A DNA stretch of 64,000 nt, taken from assembly GCF_003231275.1 (NCBI RefSeq), contig NZ_QKVL01000001.1, forward strand, positions 620,001 to 684,000. Reading direction: 5' to 3'. This document shows, piece after piece, positions 48,594 through 58,059 of the stretch. The notes beneath the pieces are model-generated. The model ran no database searches. It was not told the origin of the DNA and saw only the letters and a list, made by a program, of their open reading frames with translations. The stretch comes from Pseudomonas huaxiensis. Lineage in GTDB: Bacteria > Pseudomonadota > Gammaproteobacteria > Pseudomonadales > Pseudomonadaceae. Each line of letters opens with the position of its first letter. Positions within the stretch are counted from its first letter, which is position 1. The translations under genes and the position numbers were made by a program.

Positions 48594-48611
48594 CTGTCAC
48601 AAAACATTTAT
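48594..48611 (+). promoter_or_regulatory. candidate Pho box for the OprP-like porin
   Basis: CTGTCAC (48594-48600), AAAA, CATTTAT (48605-48611). The first half matches the PhoB consensus CTGTCAT well and the second only weakly (4 of 7), with the 11-base half-site spacing expected. It lies 117 bases before the porin ATG and close upstream of a possible promoter. The remainder of the 302-base gap holds the terminator above. Confidence 0.45.
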
Positions 48612-48727
48612 ATAAAAGCCACTGATCTGAAATAACCCCCCGCCAAGATTCCTCCCCAGCACAAGTGGCCTAAGCCGCGTGTTTTTTCAACGTAATCAAG
48701 ACCATAAACGTTAGGGGAGCTTCATCG

Positions 48728-50044
48728 ATGATCCGTAAGCACTTCGCAGGTTTCGCAGCCAGCGCATTGGCAATGGCCGTTACCGCCCAGGCTTTCGCGG
48801 GTACCGTGACCACCGACGGCGCCGATATCGTAGTCAAGACCAAGGGCGGCCTCGAAGTCGCTACTACTGACAAGGAATACAGCTTCAAGCTGGGTGGTCG
48901 CATCCAGGCTGACTACAGCCGCTTCGATGGTTTCTACACTCGGGAAGGTAACACCGCTGACGCCGGTTACTTCCGTCGCGCGTTCATCGAAATCGGCGGT
49001 GTTCTGGCCACCGATTGGGCTTACCAGATCAACTACGACCTGTCCCACAACGCAGGTGGTGATGCCCGCAGTTCTGATGGTTATTTCGACGAAGCCTCTC
49101 TGGCCTACAACGGCTTTAAGCCGGTGTCGATCAAGGTCGGTCGCTTCGACCCTGAGTTCGGTTTGGAAAAAGCCACCAGTTCCAAGTGGGTAACCGCTCC
49201 TGAGCGTACCGCTGCCTACGACCTGGCTGACTGGGTCAACGGTCACAACGGAGGCATGGGTATTCAGGTTTCCGGTAACGCTGGTGATTCGGTGTATGGC
49301 TCCTTCGGCGTCTTCGCCAAAGACCCCGCCAACGCCGATAAAGATGGCGACAGTGTCAAGCAGTTCAACCTGCGCGGTGTCTTCGCTCCAATGCACGACG
49401 CAGGCAATGTTCTGCACTTTGGTGTGAACCTGGCGCAGCGTGACATGTCCGATACCTCGTTCGACGGCCGCATGCGCAGCCGTCTGGGCATGCGCGGTGT
49501 GAGCACTGATGGTGGTCAGGATGCAGGCGACAACGTCGGCAACCGCCTTACTCTGGGTGGCAACAGCAGCACTCCAGTCGGTGCCTATGACACCGATCGT
49601 GCTTGGGGCCTTGAAGCTGCCTTCGCTACTGGTCCTTTCTCCGTACAGGGCGAGTACCTGAAGCGCAAGATCGAAGCTGACGCCGCTGCGTTCCAAGACA
49701 TCAAGGCTACCGGTTACTACGCTCAGGTCGCCTACACCATCACTGGTGAAGCCCGTGGCTACAAACTCGGCAAGTTCGACGCTATCAAGCCTTCGAACAA
49801 GCAGATCGGTGCCTGGGAAGTGTTCTACCGCTACGACCATATCGAAGCTGAAGACGACAACGGCGCATTTGCCAACGTCGGTGATATCGAAGGCAAGGTG
49901 CACAACCTGGGTCTGAACTGGTACGCCAACGAGTCCATCAAGTTGAGCGGCACCTATATCAAGACCAAGGTCGACAACGCCCAGAACGCCAATGGCGACG
50001 ACAGCGGCGACGGCTTCGTAGTGCGCGCGCAGTACGTGTTCTAA
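48728..50044 (+). CDS. OprP/OprO-type phosphate porin
   Basis: 438 residues. Signal peptide [24 protein letters not shown] (about residues 1-24), then 16-strand porin beta-barrel sequence ([15 protein letters not shown] at the N-terminus; [16 protein letters not shown]; and the C-terminal terminal strand ending FVVRAQYVF with the outer-membrane Phe). It belongs to the OprP/OprO family of anion-specific porins that take up phosphate or pyrophosphate. Its 5' Pho-box-like sequence fits induction under phosphate starvation. Terminator follows at 50077. Confidence 0.85.
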   Translation: MIRKHFAGFAASALAMAVTAQAFAGTVTTDGADIVVKTKGGLEVATTDKEYSFKLGGRIQADYSRFDGFYTREGNTADAGYFRRAFIEIGGVLATDWAYQINYDLSHNAGGDARSSDGYFDEASLAYNGFKPVSIKVGRFDPEFGLEKATSSKWVTAPERTAAYDLADWVNGHNGGMGIQVSGNAGDSVYGSFGVFAKDPANADKDGDSVKQFNLRGVFAPMHDAGNVLHFGVNLAQRDMSDTSFDGRMRSRLGMRGVSTDGGQDAGDNVGNRLTLGGNSSTPVGAYDTDRAWGLEAAFATGPFSVQGEYLKRKIEADAAAFQDIKATGYYAQVAYTITGEARGYKLGKFDAIKPSNKQIGAWEVFYRYDHIEAEDDNGAFANVGDIEGKVHNLGLNWYANESIKLSGTYIKTKVDNAQNANGDDSGDGFVVRAQYVF

Positions 50045-50076
50045 GCAGCAACGCTCCTTCATCCGTTAAATTTCAG

Positions 50077-50101
50077 CCCCACTTCGGTGGGGTTTTTTTT
50101 T
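50077..50101 (+). terminator. rho-independent terminator of the porin gene
   Basis: 6-bp stem CCCCAC / GTGGGG with TTCG tetraloop (50077-50092), then nine T. Confidence 0.95.
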
Positions 50102-50165
50102 GACAAGCAGTGGCAAGTGACAAGCCTCAAGTTGCAAGAAAGGGCAGATCGTGTCGCGGCTTTCT

Positions 50166-50200
50166 CTTGCAGCTTGCAGCTTGCAGCTTGCAGCTTGCAG
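50166..50200 (+). repeat. five tandem CTTGCAG heptamers
   Basis: The 7-base unit CTTGCAG is repeated five times perfectly at 50166-50200, 25 bases before the ATG of the acyltransferase. It may form slipped structures; copy number could vary. A weaker similar AAGCT-rich string is near 37890. Confidence 0.88.
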
Positions 50201-50224
50201 CTCGCGCCCGGCACACTTCACCCC

Positions 50225-51349
50225 ATGCCGACCCTGACCCTGAATCACCTCGCCGATCTCGACGCCGCCACCTGGGATGCCTTGCTTCCCGGTGACCAGC
50301 CGTTCCTGCGCCATGCCTTCCTCACCAGCCTGGAAGACAGCGGCAGCGTCAGCCCGCGCACCGGCTGGACGCCGTCCCATCGCATCCTGACCGCTGCCGA
50401 CGGCCAGCGTCTGGCAGCCATGCCGGCTTATGTGAAAACTCATTCCTTCGGCGAATACGTGTTCGACCACGGCTGGGCCGATGCCTGCGAGCGGGCCGGT
50501 ATCGGTTATTACCCGAAGCTGCTCTGCGCCGTGCCGTTCTCGCCGGTGGGCGGGTCGCGCCTGCTGGGGCCGCCCGAGGCGCTGGCCGGTTTGCTCGATG
50601 AGGTCGAGGAATCGTTGCTGGAGCAGGGCCTGTCCAGCCTGCATGTGAATTTCACCGATGACGCCAGCGACGACGCCTTGCGCCACCGCGACGGCTGGCT
50701 GGAACGCCTCGGTTGCCAGTTCCACTGGCGCAATCAGGGTTATCGCGACTTCCAGGACTTCCTTGATGCCCTCAGCTCGCGCAAGCGCAAGCAGATGCGC
50801 AAGGAACGCGAGCAGGTGGCGGGGCAGGGCATCGAGTTTCGCTGGTACCGCGGCGCCGAGTTGAACGAGGCGCAGTGGGACTTCGTCTTCGCCTGTTACG
50901 CCAACACCTACGCGGTGCGCCGCCGCGCGCCGTACCTCACTCGCACTTTCTTCAGCCTGCTGGCCGAGCGCATGCCCGACGCCATTCGGGTGGTGATGGC
51001 GGTGCAGGGCGGGCGTGAGGTGGCGATGGCGTTCAGCCTGGTCGCGGGCGACAGCTTCTATGGCCGTTACTGGGGTTGCCTGGCCGAGTTCGACCGGCTG
51101 CATTTCGAAACCTGTTTCTACCAGGGCATGGACTACGCCATCGCCGAAGGGCTGCAACGCTTCGATGCCGGTGCCCAAGGCGAGCACAAGCTGATTCGCG
51201 GGTTTGAACCGGTGATCACCCGTTCCTGGCATTACCTGCTGCATCCCGGCCTGCGCACGGCCGTGGATGATTTTCTGCGTCAGGAGCGTGTCGGGGTGCT
51301 GGCTTACGCCGAAGAAGCCCGTTCAGCCTTGCCGTATCGGCAGGGCTGA
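50225..51349 (+). CDS. GNAT/FemAB-like N-acyltransferase (DUF482)
   Basis: 374 residues. DUF482 family, often called peptidoglycan biosynthesis-related or FemAB-like. Conserved blocks are RKRKQMRKEREQVAGQGIEFRWYRG, NTYAVRRRAPYLTRTFFSLL and GAQGEHKLIRGFEPVITRSWHYL near the C-terminus. Probably an acyltransferase with unknown acceptor. Start at 50225 agrees with the family; the frame extends upstream through the heptamer repeat but is not protein-like there. Confidence 0.75.
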   Translation: MPTLTLNHLADLDAATWDALLPGDQPFLRHAFLTSLEDSGSVSPRTGWTPSHRILTAADGQRLAAMPAYVKTHSFGEYVFDHGWADACERAGIGYYPKLLCAVPFSPVGGSRLLGPPEALAGLLDEVEESLLEQGLSSLHVNFTDDASDDALRHRDGWLERLGCQFHWRNQGYRDFQDFLDALSSRKRKQMRKEREQVAGQGIEFRWYRGAELNEAQWDFVFACYANTYAVRRRAPYLTRTFFSLLAERMPDAIRVVMAVQGGREVAMAFSLVAGDSFYGRYWGCLAEFDRLHFETCFYQGMDYAIAEGLQRFDAGAQGEHKLIRGFEPVITRSWHYLLHPGLRTAVDDFLRQERVGVLAYAEEARSALPYRQG

Positions 51350-51362
51350 ACGAAGCAGGGCG

Positions 51363-53195
51363 TCAATCGACGCCGACGAAACCGCCGGTCTGGTGATGCC
51401 ACAACCGCGCATACAAGCCTTGGTGTGCGAGCAGCTCGGCATGGCTGCCCATCTCGGCGATGCGGCCTTTTTCCAGGACCACCAGGCGGTCCATCCGGGC
51501 GATGGTCGAGAGGCGGTGGGCGATGGCGATCACGGTCTTGCCTTCCATCAGGGTTTCCAGGCTTTCCTGGATCGCCGCCTCGACTTCCGAGTCCAGCGCC
51601 GAGGTCGCCTCGTCCATGATCAGGATCGGCGCGTTCTTCAGCAGCACGCGGGCAATGGCGATGCGCTGGCGCTGACCGCCGGAGAGCTTCACGCCGCGCT
51701 CGCCGACATGGGCATCGAAGCCAGTGCGGCCCTGGGCATCGGTCAGTTCCGGGATGAACTCGTCGGCTCGCGCCCCGCGTACTGCGGCCCATAGTTCTTC
51801 ATCGGTGGCGTCGGGCTTGCCGTACAGCAGGTTATCGCGGATCGAACGGTGCAGTAGCGAGGTGTCCTGGGTGATCATGCCGATCTGCCCGCGCAGGCTG
51901 GACTGGGTGACCTGGGCAATGTCCTGGTCATCGATGAGGATGCGCCCGCTTTCGAGGTCGTACAGCCGCAGCAGCAGGTTGACCAGGGTCGATTTGCCGG
52001 CGCCGGACGGCCCGATCAGGCCTATTTTCTCGCCGGGGCGGATGTCCAGGTTGAGGTCGCTGATGATCCGGCTGCCCTTGCCGTAATGAAAATCGACGTG
52101 CTCGAAACGCACCGCGCCACGTTCGACCTTCAGCGCCGGCGCGCCGGGCTGGTCGGTGATGCTGACCGGCTGGGAGATGCTCTGCAGGCCGTCCTGGACC
52201 ATGCCGATGTTTTCGAAGATGCCGTTGACCACCCACATGATCCAGCCGCTCATGTTGACGATGCGGATCACCAGGCCGGTGGCCAGGGCGATGGCGCCGG
52301 CGCTGATCAGCGACTGGGTCCAGAGCCACAGGGCCAGGCCCGTGGTGCTGACGATCAGCAGGCCGTTCAGGCTGGTGATGACCACGTCCATGCTGGTGAT
52401 GACGCGGCTGGCCAGTTGGGTCTTTTCGGTCTGCTCGCGGATCGCTTCGCGGGCGTACTGCTGCTCGAAGTCGGTGTGGGCGAACAGCTTGAGGGTGGCG
52501 ATGTTGGTGTAGCCGTCGACGATGCGCCCCATCAGCTTGGAACGGGCATCGGAAGACACCACCGAACGTTCCTTCACCCGCGGCACGAAGTAGTAGAGCG
52601 CGGCGATGTAGCAGGCGATCCAGGTGATCAGCGGCAGCATCAGCCGCCAGTCGGCCTCGGCGAACAGCACCAGCGAACTGATGGCGTAGATCGACACATG
52701 CCAGAGCGCGTCCATGGCCTGCACCAGCGAATCGCGCAGCGAGTTGCCGGTCTGCATGATGCGCTGGGCAATGCGCCCGGCGAAGTCGCTCTGGAAGAAA
52801 TTCAGGCTCTGCTTGAGCACATGGGTGTGGTTTTGCCAGCGGATCATGCTGGTCATGCCGGGGCTGATGGCCTGGTGCACCAGCAGGTCGTGCAGGCCGA
52901 CGAACAGCGGCCGGAGAATCAGCGCCACCACCAGCATCCAGGTCAGCTCGCCAGCGTGTTCACTGAACAGGTTGACGTTGGGCGTGCCCTGGGCGAGGTC
53001 GATGATCCGGCTCAGGTAGCTGAACAGCGCCACCTCGATCAGGGCCACGATCAGGCCCAACACCATCAGTACCGCAAAACTCGGCCAGACCTGGCGCAGG
53101 TAATACAGGTAGAAGGGCAGGACCGTGGTCGGCGGCGCCGCGGTGGGCGCCTCGCGGAAGATGTCGATCAACTGCTCGAAACGACGGAACAGCAT
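51363..53195 (-). CDS. ABC transporter, fused permease and ATPase (MsbA type)
   Basis: 610 residues: six-helix ABC exporter domain (1-330) and ATPase (360-610). Walker A GPSGAGKST, signature LSGGQRQRIAIAR, Walker B ILIMDEATSALDSE, and H-loop IAIAHRLST are all intact. Exporter-type half-transporter expected to form a homodimer. Substrate unknown. Start 53195 chosen on the basis of a Met after AGGAG, with an 11-base gap; an earlier GTG is possible. Convergent with the acyltransferase gene. Confidence 0.85.
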   Translation of the reverse strand: MLFRRFEQLIDIFREAPTAAPPTTVLPFYLYYLRQVWPSFAVLMVLGLIVALIEVALFSYLSRIIDLAQGTPNVNLFSEHAGELTWMLVVALILRPLFVGLHDLLVHQAISPGMTSMIRWQNHTHVLKQSLNFFQSDFAGRIAQRIMQTGNSLRDSLVQAMDALWHVSIYAISSLVLFAEADWRLMLPLITWIACYIAALYYFVPRVKERSVVSSDARSKLMGRIVDGYTNIATLKLFAHTDFEQQYAREAIREQTEKTQLASRVITSMDVVITSLNGLLIVSTTGLALWLWTQSLISAGAIALATGLVIRIVNMSGWIMWVVNGIFENIGMVQDGLQSISQPVSITDQPGAPALKVERGAVRFEHVDFHYGKGSRIISDLNLDIRPGEKIGLIGPSGAGKSTLVNLLLRLYDLESGRILIDDQDIAQVTQSSLRGQIGMITQDTSLLHRSIRDNLLYGKPDATDEELWAAVRGARADEFIPELTDAQGRTGFDAHVGERGVKLSGGQRQRIAIARVLLKNAPILIMDEATSALDSEVEAAIQESLETLMEGKTVIAIAHRLSTIARMDRLVVLEKGRIAEMGSHAELLAHQGLYARLWHHQTGGFVGVD

Positions 53196-53262
53196 GTAGA
53201 AGGTCACTCCTGTTTGAGGGCCAAGCACGCCGCCCGTGGGTCACATCCCTGTGACACTACGA

Positions 53263-53820
53263 TCAATCGATACGCTTGGCCGATTTGATGTACACCGGAT
53301 CAGCGGGTACATCGCGCATGCCTCTTTTGCTGGTGGTGGGCGAATTGACGATCACATCGACCACGTCCATGCCCTTGGTCACTTTGCCGAACACCGCGTA
53401 GCCGGCGTCGCGGCCCGGATCGAGCATGGCATTGTCGACCACGTTGATGAAGAACTGGCTGGTCGCCGAGTTCGGGTTGGAGGTCCGCGCCATGGACAGC
53501 GTGCCACGGGCGTTGTGCAGGCCGTTGCTGGCTTCGTTGCGGATCGGGTCCTTGGTAGGTTTCTGCACCATCTGGTCGGTAAAGCCGCCGCCCTGGACCA
53601 TGAAGCCCGGAATCACGCGGTGGAACACCGTGTTGTTGTAGAAGCCGCTGTCGACGTACTCCAGGAAGTTCTTGGTGCTGATCGGAGCCTTTTCCGCGTT
53701 CAGTTCGATTTCGATCTGGCCGACGCTGGTGTCCATCAGCACATGAGGATTCTTTTCCGCTGCCATCAGGCTGCTGGCGAAGGCGACCGAGCAGGCGGTC
53801 ATGAGGATTTTCTTCAGCAT
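53263..53820 (-). CDS. periplasmic cyclophilin-type peptidyl-prolyl isomerase
   Basis: 185 residues: signal peptide [20 protein letters not shown] and a cyclophilin domain ([51 protein letters not shown]) with the active-site Arg and Phe-His residues. PpiA-like in location. Catalyses cis-trans proline bond isomerisation of periplasmic proteins. Overlaps the 3' end of the hydrolase gene by 7 bases, so the two are co-transcribed. Confidence 0.9.
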   Translation of the reverse strand: MLKKILMTACSVAFASSLMAAEKNPHVLMDTSVGQIEIELNAEKAPISTKNFLEYVDSGFYNNTVFHRVIPGFMVQGGGFTDQMVQKPTKDPIRNEASNGLHNARGTLSMARTSNPNSATSQFFINVVDNAMLDPGRDAGYAVFGKVTKGMDVVDVIVNSPTTSKRGMRDVPADPVYIKSAKRID

Positions 53821-54629
53821 GAACTCAATGATCCTTGAGAGGTGGTTGGCGCTGCAGCGAGAAACTGCAGCAGGGTCTGGTTGAAATGTTGGGGCTGGTC
53901 CAGCGGCGTAGCGTGCCGTGAATCGGCGATGACCGCCAGTCGTGCGCCGGGAATCAGGCCGACGTAACGTTCCTTGAGCGCCACCGGGGTGTAGTCGTGG
54001 TCCGCGCTGATGACCAGGGTAGGACAGTCGATCCGCCCCAGGCGTTCCTCCACGCCCCAGCCGACGATGGCGTCGAAACTGGCGAGGTAGGCGCGTTTGT
54101 CGTTTTTCGCCCAGCGTTCGGCCATCTTGCGCCGCAGGTCGGCCTGCTCGGGTTTGGGGAACAACCGCGCGGCCAGGCCCTTGCCGATGGTCCCGAGGCT
54201 CAGGACTCGCGCCAGGGTCCAGCGCTTGGCCCACTGCCAGTAATCGTCGCGGCTGCGTACTTTCACTTCCGGCGCGCTGTTGACGATGGTCAGGCTGCGT
54301 AGCCAGCCGGGGTGGTCCACGGCGAACTGGAAACCGACCATGCCGCCCATGGACAGGCCCACCAAATGCACCGGGCCGGTGTGCAGGTGTTCCAGCAGGG
54401 CCATCAGGTCGGCGCTGAAACCGGCGATGCTGTAAGCCTCGCGGGGTTTGTCGGAACGGCCGTGGCCGCGCAGGTCGAGGAGGATCACACGGTAATCGGC
54501 GGCCAGCACCGGCACCTGGAATTCCCAGTCCTGGCAACTGGAACCGAGGCCGTGCAGCAGAACCAGGGGTTCGCCCCGGCCATATTCTTCGTAGTGCAGT
54601 GTGCAACCTTCATGTTCGAAGTAGGCCAT
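53814..54629 (-). CDS. alpha/beta hydrolase
   Basis: 271 residues, alpha/beta hydrolase with [12 protein letters not shown] (oxyanion hole), [13 protein letters not shown] (nucleophile Ser) and SADHDYTP (acid) and [11 protein letters not shown] (His). No cofactor or cap indicates substrate. Precedes the cyclophilin gene. LysR gene lies 12 bases upstream on the same strand (54642 stop end), so these genes may form a transcript. Confidence 0.85.
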   Translation of the reverse strand: MAYFEHEGCTLHYEEYGRGEPLVLLHGLGSSCQDWEFQVPVLAADYRVILLDLRGHGRSDKPREAYSIAGFSADLMALLEHLHTGPVHLVGLSMGGMVGFQFAVDHPGWLRSLTIVNSAPEVKVRSRDDYWQWAKRWTLARVLSLGTIGKGLAARLFPKPEQADLRRKMAERWAKNDKRAYLASFDAIVGWGVEERLGRIDCPTLVISADHDYTPVALKERYVGLIPGARLAVIADSRHATPLDQPQHFNQTLLQFLAAAPTTSQGSLSSC

Positions 54630-54641
54630 GGGCGTTACCTG

Positions 54642-55565
54642 TCAGGCTTGGGCGGGAGCGGCGAAGGGCACGTCCAGCGGCGCGGTATCGAAGTTGCGCA
54701 GCAATTCGATGAGGATCTGCGTGGCCGGGCCCAGTGGCTTGTCTTTGTTGGAGTAAAGGTAGAACAGCGGGTGGCGGCTGCCACCCTGATCCAGCGGCAA
54801 CGGCTTGAGCAGGCCTTCGCGCAGTTCGCGTTCGATCAGGTGGCGCGGCAGCCAGGCGAAGCCCAGGCCGCTGCTGACGAAGGTGGCGGCGGTCGCGAGG
54901 CTGCCGACAGTCCAGCGTTGTTCGGCGCCGAGCCAGCCGACATCGCGGGGTTGCGAGCGGCCGGAGTCGCGGATCACCACTTGCAACTGGCTTTCCAGAT
55001 CCTGGAAATTGAGTACCCGGCCCAGGCGGTGCAGAGGATGCTCGGGGTGGGCGACGGCGACGAACTCCACCGCACTCAGTTCGGCGCCAAGGTAGCCGGC
55101 GATGCTGAAACTGCTGATGGCCAGGTCGGCGATGCCTTCGTGCAGCACCTCCTCGACGCCGGACAGCACCTCTTCGCGCAGGCGCACCCGGCAGCCGCGG
55201 CTTTGCGGCATGAACGCGCTCAGGGCGCGGACCAGGCGGGCGTTGGGGTAGGCGGCATCCACCACCAGGCGGACCTCGGCTTCCCAGCCCTGCTCCATAT
55301 GGTGGGCGAGGTCTTCCAGTTGGCTGGCCTGCTTGACCAGTTGCCGCGAGCGGCGCAGCAACACGCCGCCGGCATCGGTGAGCACCGCCTTGCGTCCGTC
55401 GATGCGTAGCAGCGGCACGCCCAGTTGGTCCTGCATCCGCGCCACGGTGTAGCTGACCGAGGATTGCGAGCGGTGCAGGGCTTCTGCGGCCTGGGCGAAG
55501 CCGCCGTGATCGACCACGGCTTGCAGGGTCCGCCACTGATCCAGGGTAACGCGCGGCGCTTTCAT
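54642..55565 (-). CDS. LysR family regulator
   Basis: 307 residues. The N-terminal HTH is VTLDQWRTLQAVVDHGGFAQAAEALHRSQSSVSYTVARMQDQLGVPLLRIDGRKAVLTDAG. The C-terminal half is the effector-binding domain. The start at 55565 agrees with LysR alignment; an earlier start would add 34 unlike residues. Probably controls the hydrolase operon downstream or the divergent small exported protein. Confidence 0.9.
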   Translation of the reverse strand: MKAPRVTLDQWRTLQAVVDHGGFAQAAEALHRSQSSVSYTVARMQDQLGVPLLRIDGRKAVLTDAGGVLLRRSRQLVKQASQLEDLAHHMEQGWEAEVRLVVDAAYPNARLVRALSAFMPQSRGCRVRLREEVLSGVEEVLHEGIADLAISSFSIAGYLGAELSAVEFVAVAHPEHPLHRLGRVLNFQDLESQLQVVIRDSGRSQPRDVGWLGAEQRWTVGSLATAATFVSSGLGFAWLPRHLIERELREGLLKPLPLDQGGSRHPLFYLYSNKDKPLGPATQILIELLRNFDTAPLDVPFAAPAQA

Positions 55566-55614
55566 CTTCGGCTCCTGTTGTCCTAAGCTGCGCTCTTTGC
55601 GTGGAGAGCGCCGT

Positions 55615-55944
55615 ATGAAGAAAAGTTGTCTTGCCTTGCTGGCCTTGCTGGCCTTGCTTCCGCTCACGGCGCTGGGCGCCTATCCCATCGATGTGGAAAA
55701 GCACCTGGAAAGTGGCATCAAGATCGATACCACCACCTACGACACCGCTTACGACATGGGTTCGATCACCCTCAACAACTACGGTGACGTCGCCGCGCAA
55801 TGCACGCTGACCTTCCGCAACGGCCCCGAGGCGCCGCGGGTACGACGGGTGCAGGTGCCGGCGAAACAGAGCGTCGACAGCAACGTCAAATTCAACCGCG
55901 AGATTCTCAAGCTGCGCATCGCGGTGGACTGCAAAGCGCAATAA
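55615..55944 (+). CDS. small exported hypothetical protein
   Basis: 109 residues. Signal peptide MKKSCLALLALLALLPLTALG, then a short mature region (AYPIDVEKHLESGIKIDTTTYDTAYDMGSITLNNYGDVAAQCTLTF) with two Cys, perhaps a beta-sandwich. ATG 55615 chosen since the upstream Met adds a basic leader; no known family is recognised. Divergent from the LysR gene. Confidence 0.65.
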   Translation: MKKSCLALLALLALLPLTALGAYPIDVEKHLESGIKIDTTTYDTAYDMGSITLNNYGDVAAQCTLTFRNGPEAPRVRRVQVPAKQSVDSNVKFNREILKLRIAVDCKAQ

Positions 55945-56052
55945 GCAAATTAACTGATAGATTTAACCGAGTTTTTACGCTTTTTTATCGATAGGTCAAT
56001 CATTAATCTTGCCTCCATCGACTTAGCGACCTTGCCGATGGAGGCAACCTTC

Positions 56053-56652
56053 ATGTCCCGCGTACTGATCATCGAAAGCAGCGCCCGCCAGCAGGATTCG
56101 GTTTCCCGCCAACTGACCCGCGATTTCGTCAACCAGTGGCAAGCCGCCAACCCGGCTGACAGCGTCACCCTGCGTGATCTGGCCGTGAATCCCGTGCCCC
56201 ATCTGGATGCCAACCTGCTCGGTGGCTGGATGAAGCCCGAAGCCCAGCGCAGCGCCGACGAGCTGCAGGCCCTGGCCCGCTCCAACGAATTGACTGACGA
56301 AGTGCTGGCTGCCGACGTGCTGGTGCTGGCGGCGCCGATGTACAACTTCGCCATCCCGAGCACCCTGAAAGCCTGGCTGGACCATGTGCTGCGTGCCGGT
56401 ATCACCTTCAAGTACACCGAAACCGGCCCGCAAGGTCTGCTGACCGGCAAGCGCGCATACGTCCTGACCGCCCGCGGCGGCATCCATGCCGGCGCTGCCA
56501 GCGACCATCAGGAACCGTACCTGCGCCAGGTGCTGGCGTTCATCGGCATCCACGATGTGACCTTCATTCACGCCGAAGGCCTGAACATGGGTGGCGACTT
56601 CCACGAGAAGGGCCTGAACCAGGCGAAGGCGCAACTGGCTGCGGTAGCGTGA
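56053..56652 (+). CDS. azoR: FMN-dependent NADH-azoreductase
   Basis: 199 residues, flavodoxin-like AzoR family. N-terminal FMN phosphate loop IIESSARQQDSVSRQL, then PMYNFAIPSTLKAWLDHVLRAGITF and TARGGIHAG around the flavin. Reduces azo compounds and quinones with NADH. Start at 56053 (MSRVLIIESS). The 108 bases upstream contain an AT-rich segment with ATCGATAGGTCAATCATTAAT, perhaps a regulator site. Terminator follows. Confidence 0.9.
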   Translation: MSRVLIIESSARQQDSVSRQLTRDFVNQWQAANPADSVTLRDLAVNPVPHLDANLLGGWMKPEAQRSADELQALARSNELTDEVLAADVLVLAAPMYNFAIPSTLKAWLDHVLRAGITFKYTETGPQGLLTGKRAYVLTARGGIHAGAASDHQEPYLRQVLAFIGIHDVTFIHAEGLNMGGDFHEKGLNQAKAQLAAVA

Positions 56653-56703
56653 TTCAACGATTTTTCCCTGCCTGACACCCCTTTTTGCTCCGTTGGGTGT
56701 ACT

Positions 56704-56740
56704 GCCCGGTCGATTGCCTCGCGCTCGACCGGGCTTTTTT
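56704..56740 (+). terminator. rho-independent terminator of azoR
   Basis: 10-bp stem GCCCGGTCGA / TCGACCGGGC with an 11-base loop and six T. Confidence 0.94.
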
Positions 56741-56766
56741 ATGGGCGTTTCGGGGCCTTTATCGCT

Positions 56767-57064
56767 GCATGGGTATCTACACATCTCGCGGGCAATCGAA
56801 AGCCGTCAGCCACTTCCTGTGGGAGCGGATTCATCCGCGAAGGGCCGCAGAGCGGCCCTAAACCCATCCAGCACGCTGTTTCTGCCTGAACTGAATCTCA
56901 CATTCAGGCATCCTGAAGGTCGACAAATATTCTGGATATGAACAGCCACCTCGTGCTGGATGGTTTTAGGGCCGCTCTGCGGCCCTTCGCGGATGAATCC
57001 GCTCCCACAGTTTACGGTGACCTGACGCTCTGGGCTTGCCGTCGAGATGTATAGACACCCAGGC
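56767..57064. mobile_element. fold-back REP element B with the same 20-bp tip as element A
   Basis: Left tip GCATGGGTATCTACACATCT (56767-56786) is identical to that of element A. The right tip (57045-57064, reverse complement GCCTGGGTGTCTATACATCT) matches at 17 of 20 bases. Arms of about 110 bases (to about 56878 and from about 56953) are inverted copies holding a REP motif (TGTGGGAGCGGATTCATCCG) and GGGCCGCAGAGCGGCCC. Central loop about 74 bases. The inverted repeat may extend outward (GGGGCCT near 56752 and AGGCCCC near 57072). No coding sequence. It fills most of the 500-base gap before the EamA gene. Confidence 0.72.
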
Positions 57065-57152
57065 AGCGACAAGGCCCCCAAACCAATCCCGACAATTGCA
57101 CCCGGATACCCCAACCCGCTAAGGTCGCCGCCTTGATCCCCGAGAGGCCGCC

Positions 57153-58031
57153 ATGCACTACCTATTGATCGTCGCGCTGATCCAGGCGTTTTCCTTCAGC
57201 CTGATCGGCGAATACCTCGCCGGCCATGTCGACAGTTACTTCGCCGTGCTGGCCCGGGTCCTGCTGGCCTTGCTGGTGTTCCTGCCGCTGACCCGCTGGC
57301 GTCAGGTGGAGCCGCGCTTCATGCGCGCCATGCTGCTGATCGGCGCGCTGCAGTTCGGCATTACCTACGTCTGCCTGTACCTGAGCTTCCGCGTGCTGAC
57401 GGTGCCGGAGGTGTTGCTGTTCACCATCCTCACGCCGTTGCACGTGACCCTGATCGAAGACGCCCTGAACCGGCGCTTCAACCCCTGGGCACTGATCGCA
57501 GCACTGGTGGCGGTGGCCGGCGCGGCGGTGATCCGCTTCGACAGCATCAACCCGGACTTCTTCATCGGTTTCCTGCTGCTGCAACTGGCCAACTTCACCT
57601 ACGCCGCTGGCCAGGTCCTGTACAAGCATCTGATCGCCCGCCATCCCAGCGACCTGCCGCATTACCGGCGTTTCGGCTATTTCTACCTCGGTGCCTTGTT
57701 GGTGGTGTTGCCGGCGTTCCTGCTGTTCGGCAATGCGCAGCACCTGCCGAGCACCGACGTGCAGTGGCTGGTGCTGTTGTTCCTCGGCTTGTGTCCGACT
57801 GCGCTCGGGCTGTACTGGTGGAACAAGGGCGCCTGCCTGGTTTCCGGCGGCACCCTGGCGGTGATGAACAACCTGCATGTTCCGGTGGGGTTGCTGCTCA
57901 ACCTGCTGATCTGGAATCAGCACGAGCCGCTGGGGCGGTTGTTCCTCGGCGGGGCCATCATTCTTGCGTCAGTCTGGCTCAGTCGCCTCGGCAACCAGCG
58001 CCCGCTGCTCACGGGGCAGGCTGGCCGGTAG
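57153..58031 (+). CDS. EamA/DMT transporter
   Basis: 292 residues, about ten membrane helices (HYLLIVALIQAFSFSLIGEYL; FGITYVCLYLSFRVLTVPEVLLFTILTPLHVTL; WLVLLFLGLCPTALGLYWWNKGACLVSGG). Annotated in Pseudomonas as carboxylate/amino acid/amine transporter; substrate not known. Starts 88 bases past the right tip of element B. Convergent with the LysR gene, 28 bases apart. Confidence 0.85.
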   Translation: MHYLLIVALIQAFSFSLIGEYLAGHVDSYFAVLARVLLALLVFLPLTRWRQVEPRFMRAMLLIGALQFGITYVCLYLSFRVLTVPEVLLFTILTPLHVTLIEDALNRRFNPWALIAALVAVAGAAVIRFDSINPDFFIGFLLLQLANFTYAAGQVLYKHLIARHPSDLPHYRRFGYFYLGALLVVLPAFLLFGNAQHLPSTDVQWLVLLFLGLCPTALGLYWWNKGACLVSGGTLAVMNNLHVPVGLLLNLLIWNQHEPLGRLFLGGAIILASVWLSRLGNQRPLLTGQAGR

Positions 58032-58059
58032 CAAGCTGCTGTCGTCGGGCAGCGGGTGT

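Noticed and set aside
57153..58031. Element B carrying the EamA gene as cargo
   Set aside because: The gene starts beyond the right tip, so it is a neighbour and not inside the inverted repeats.
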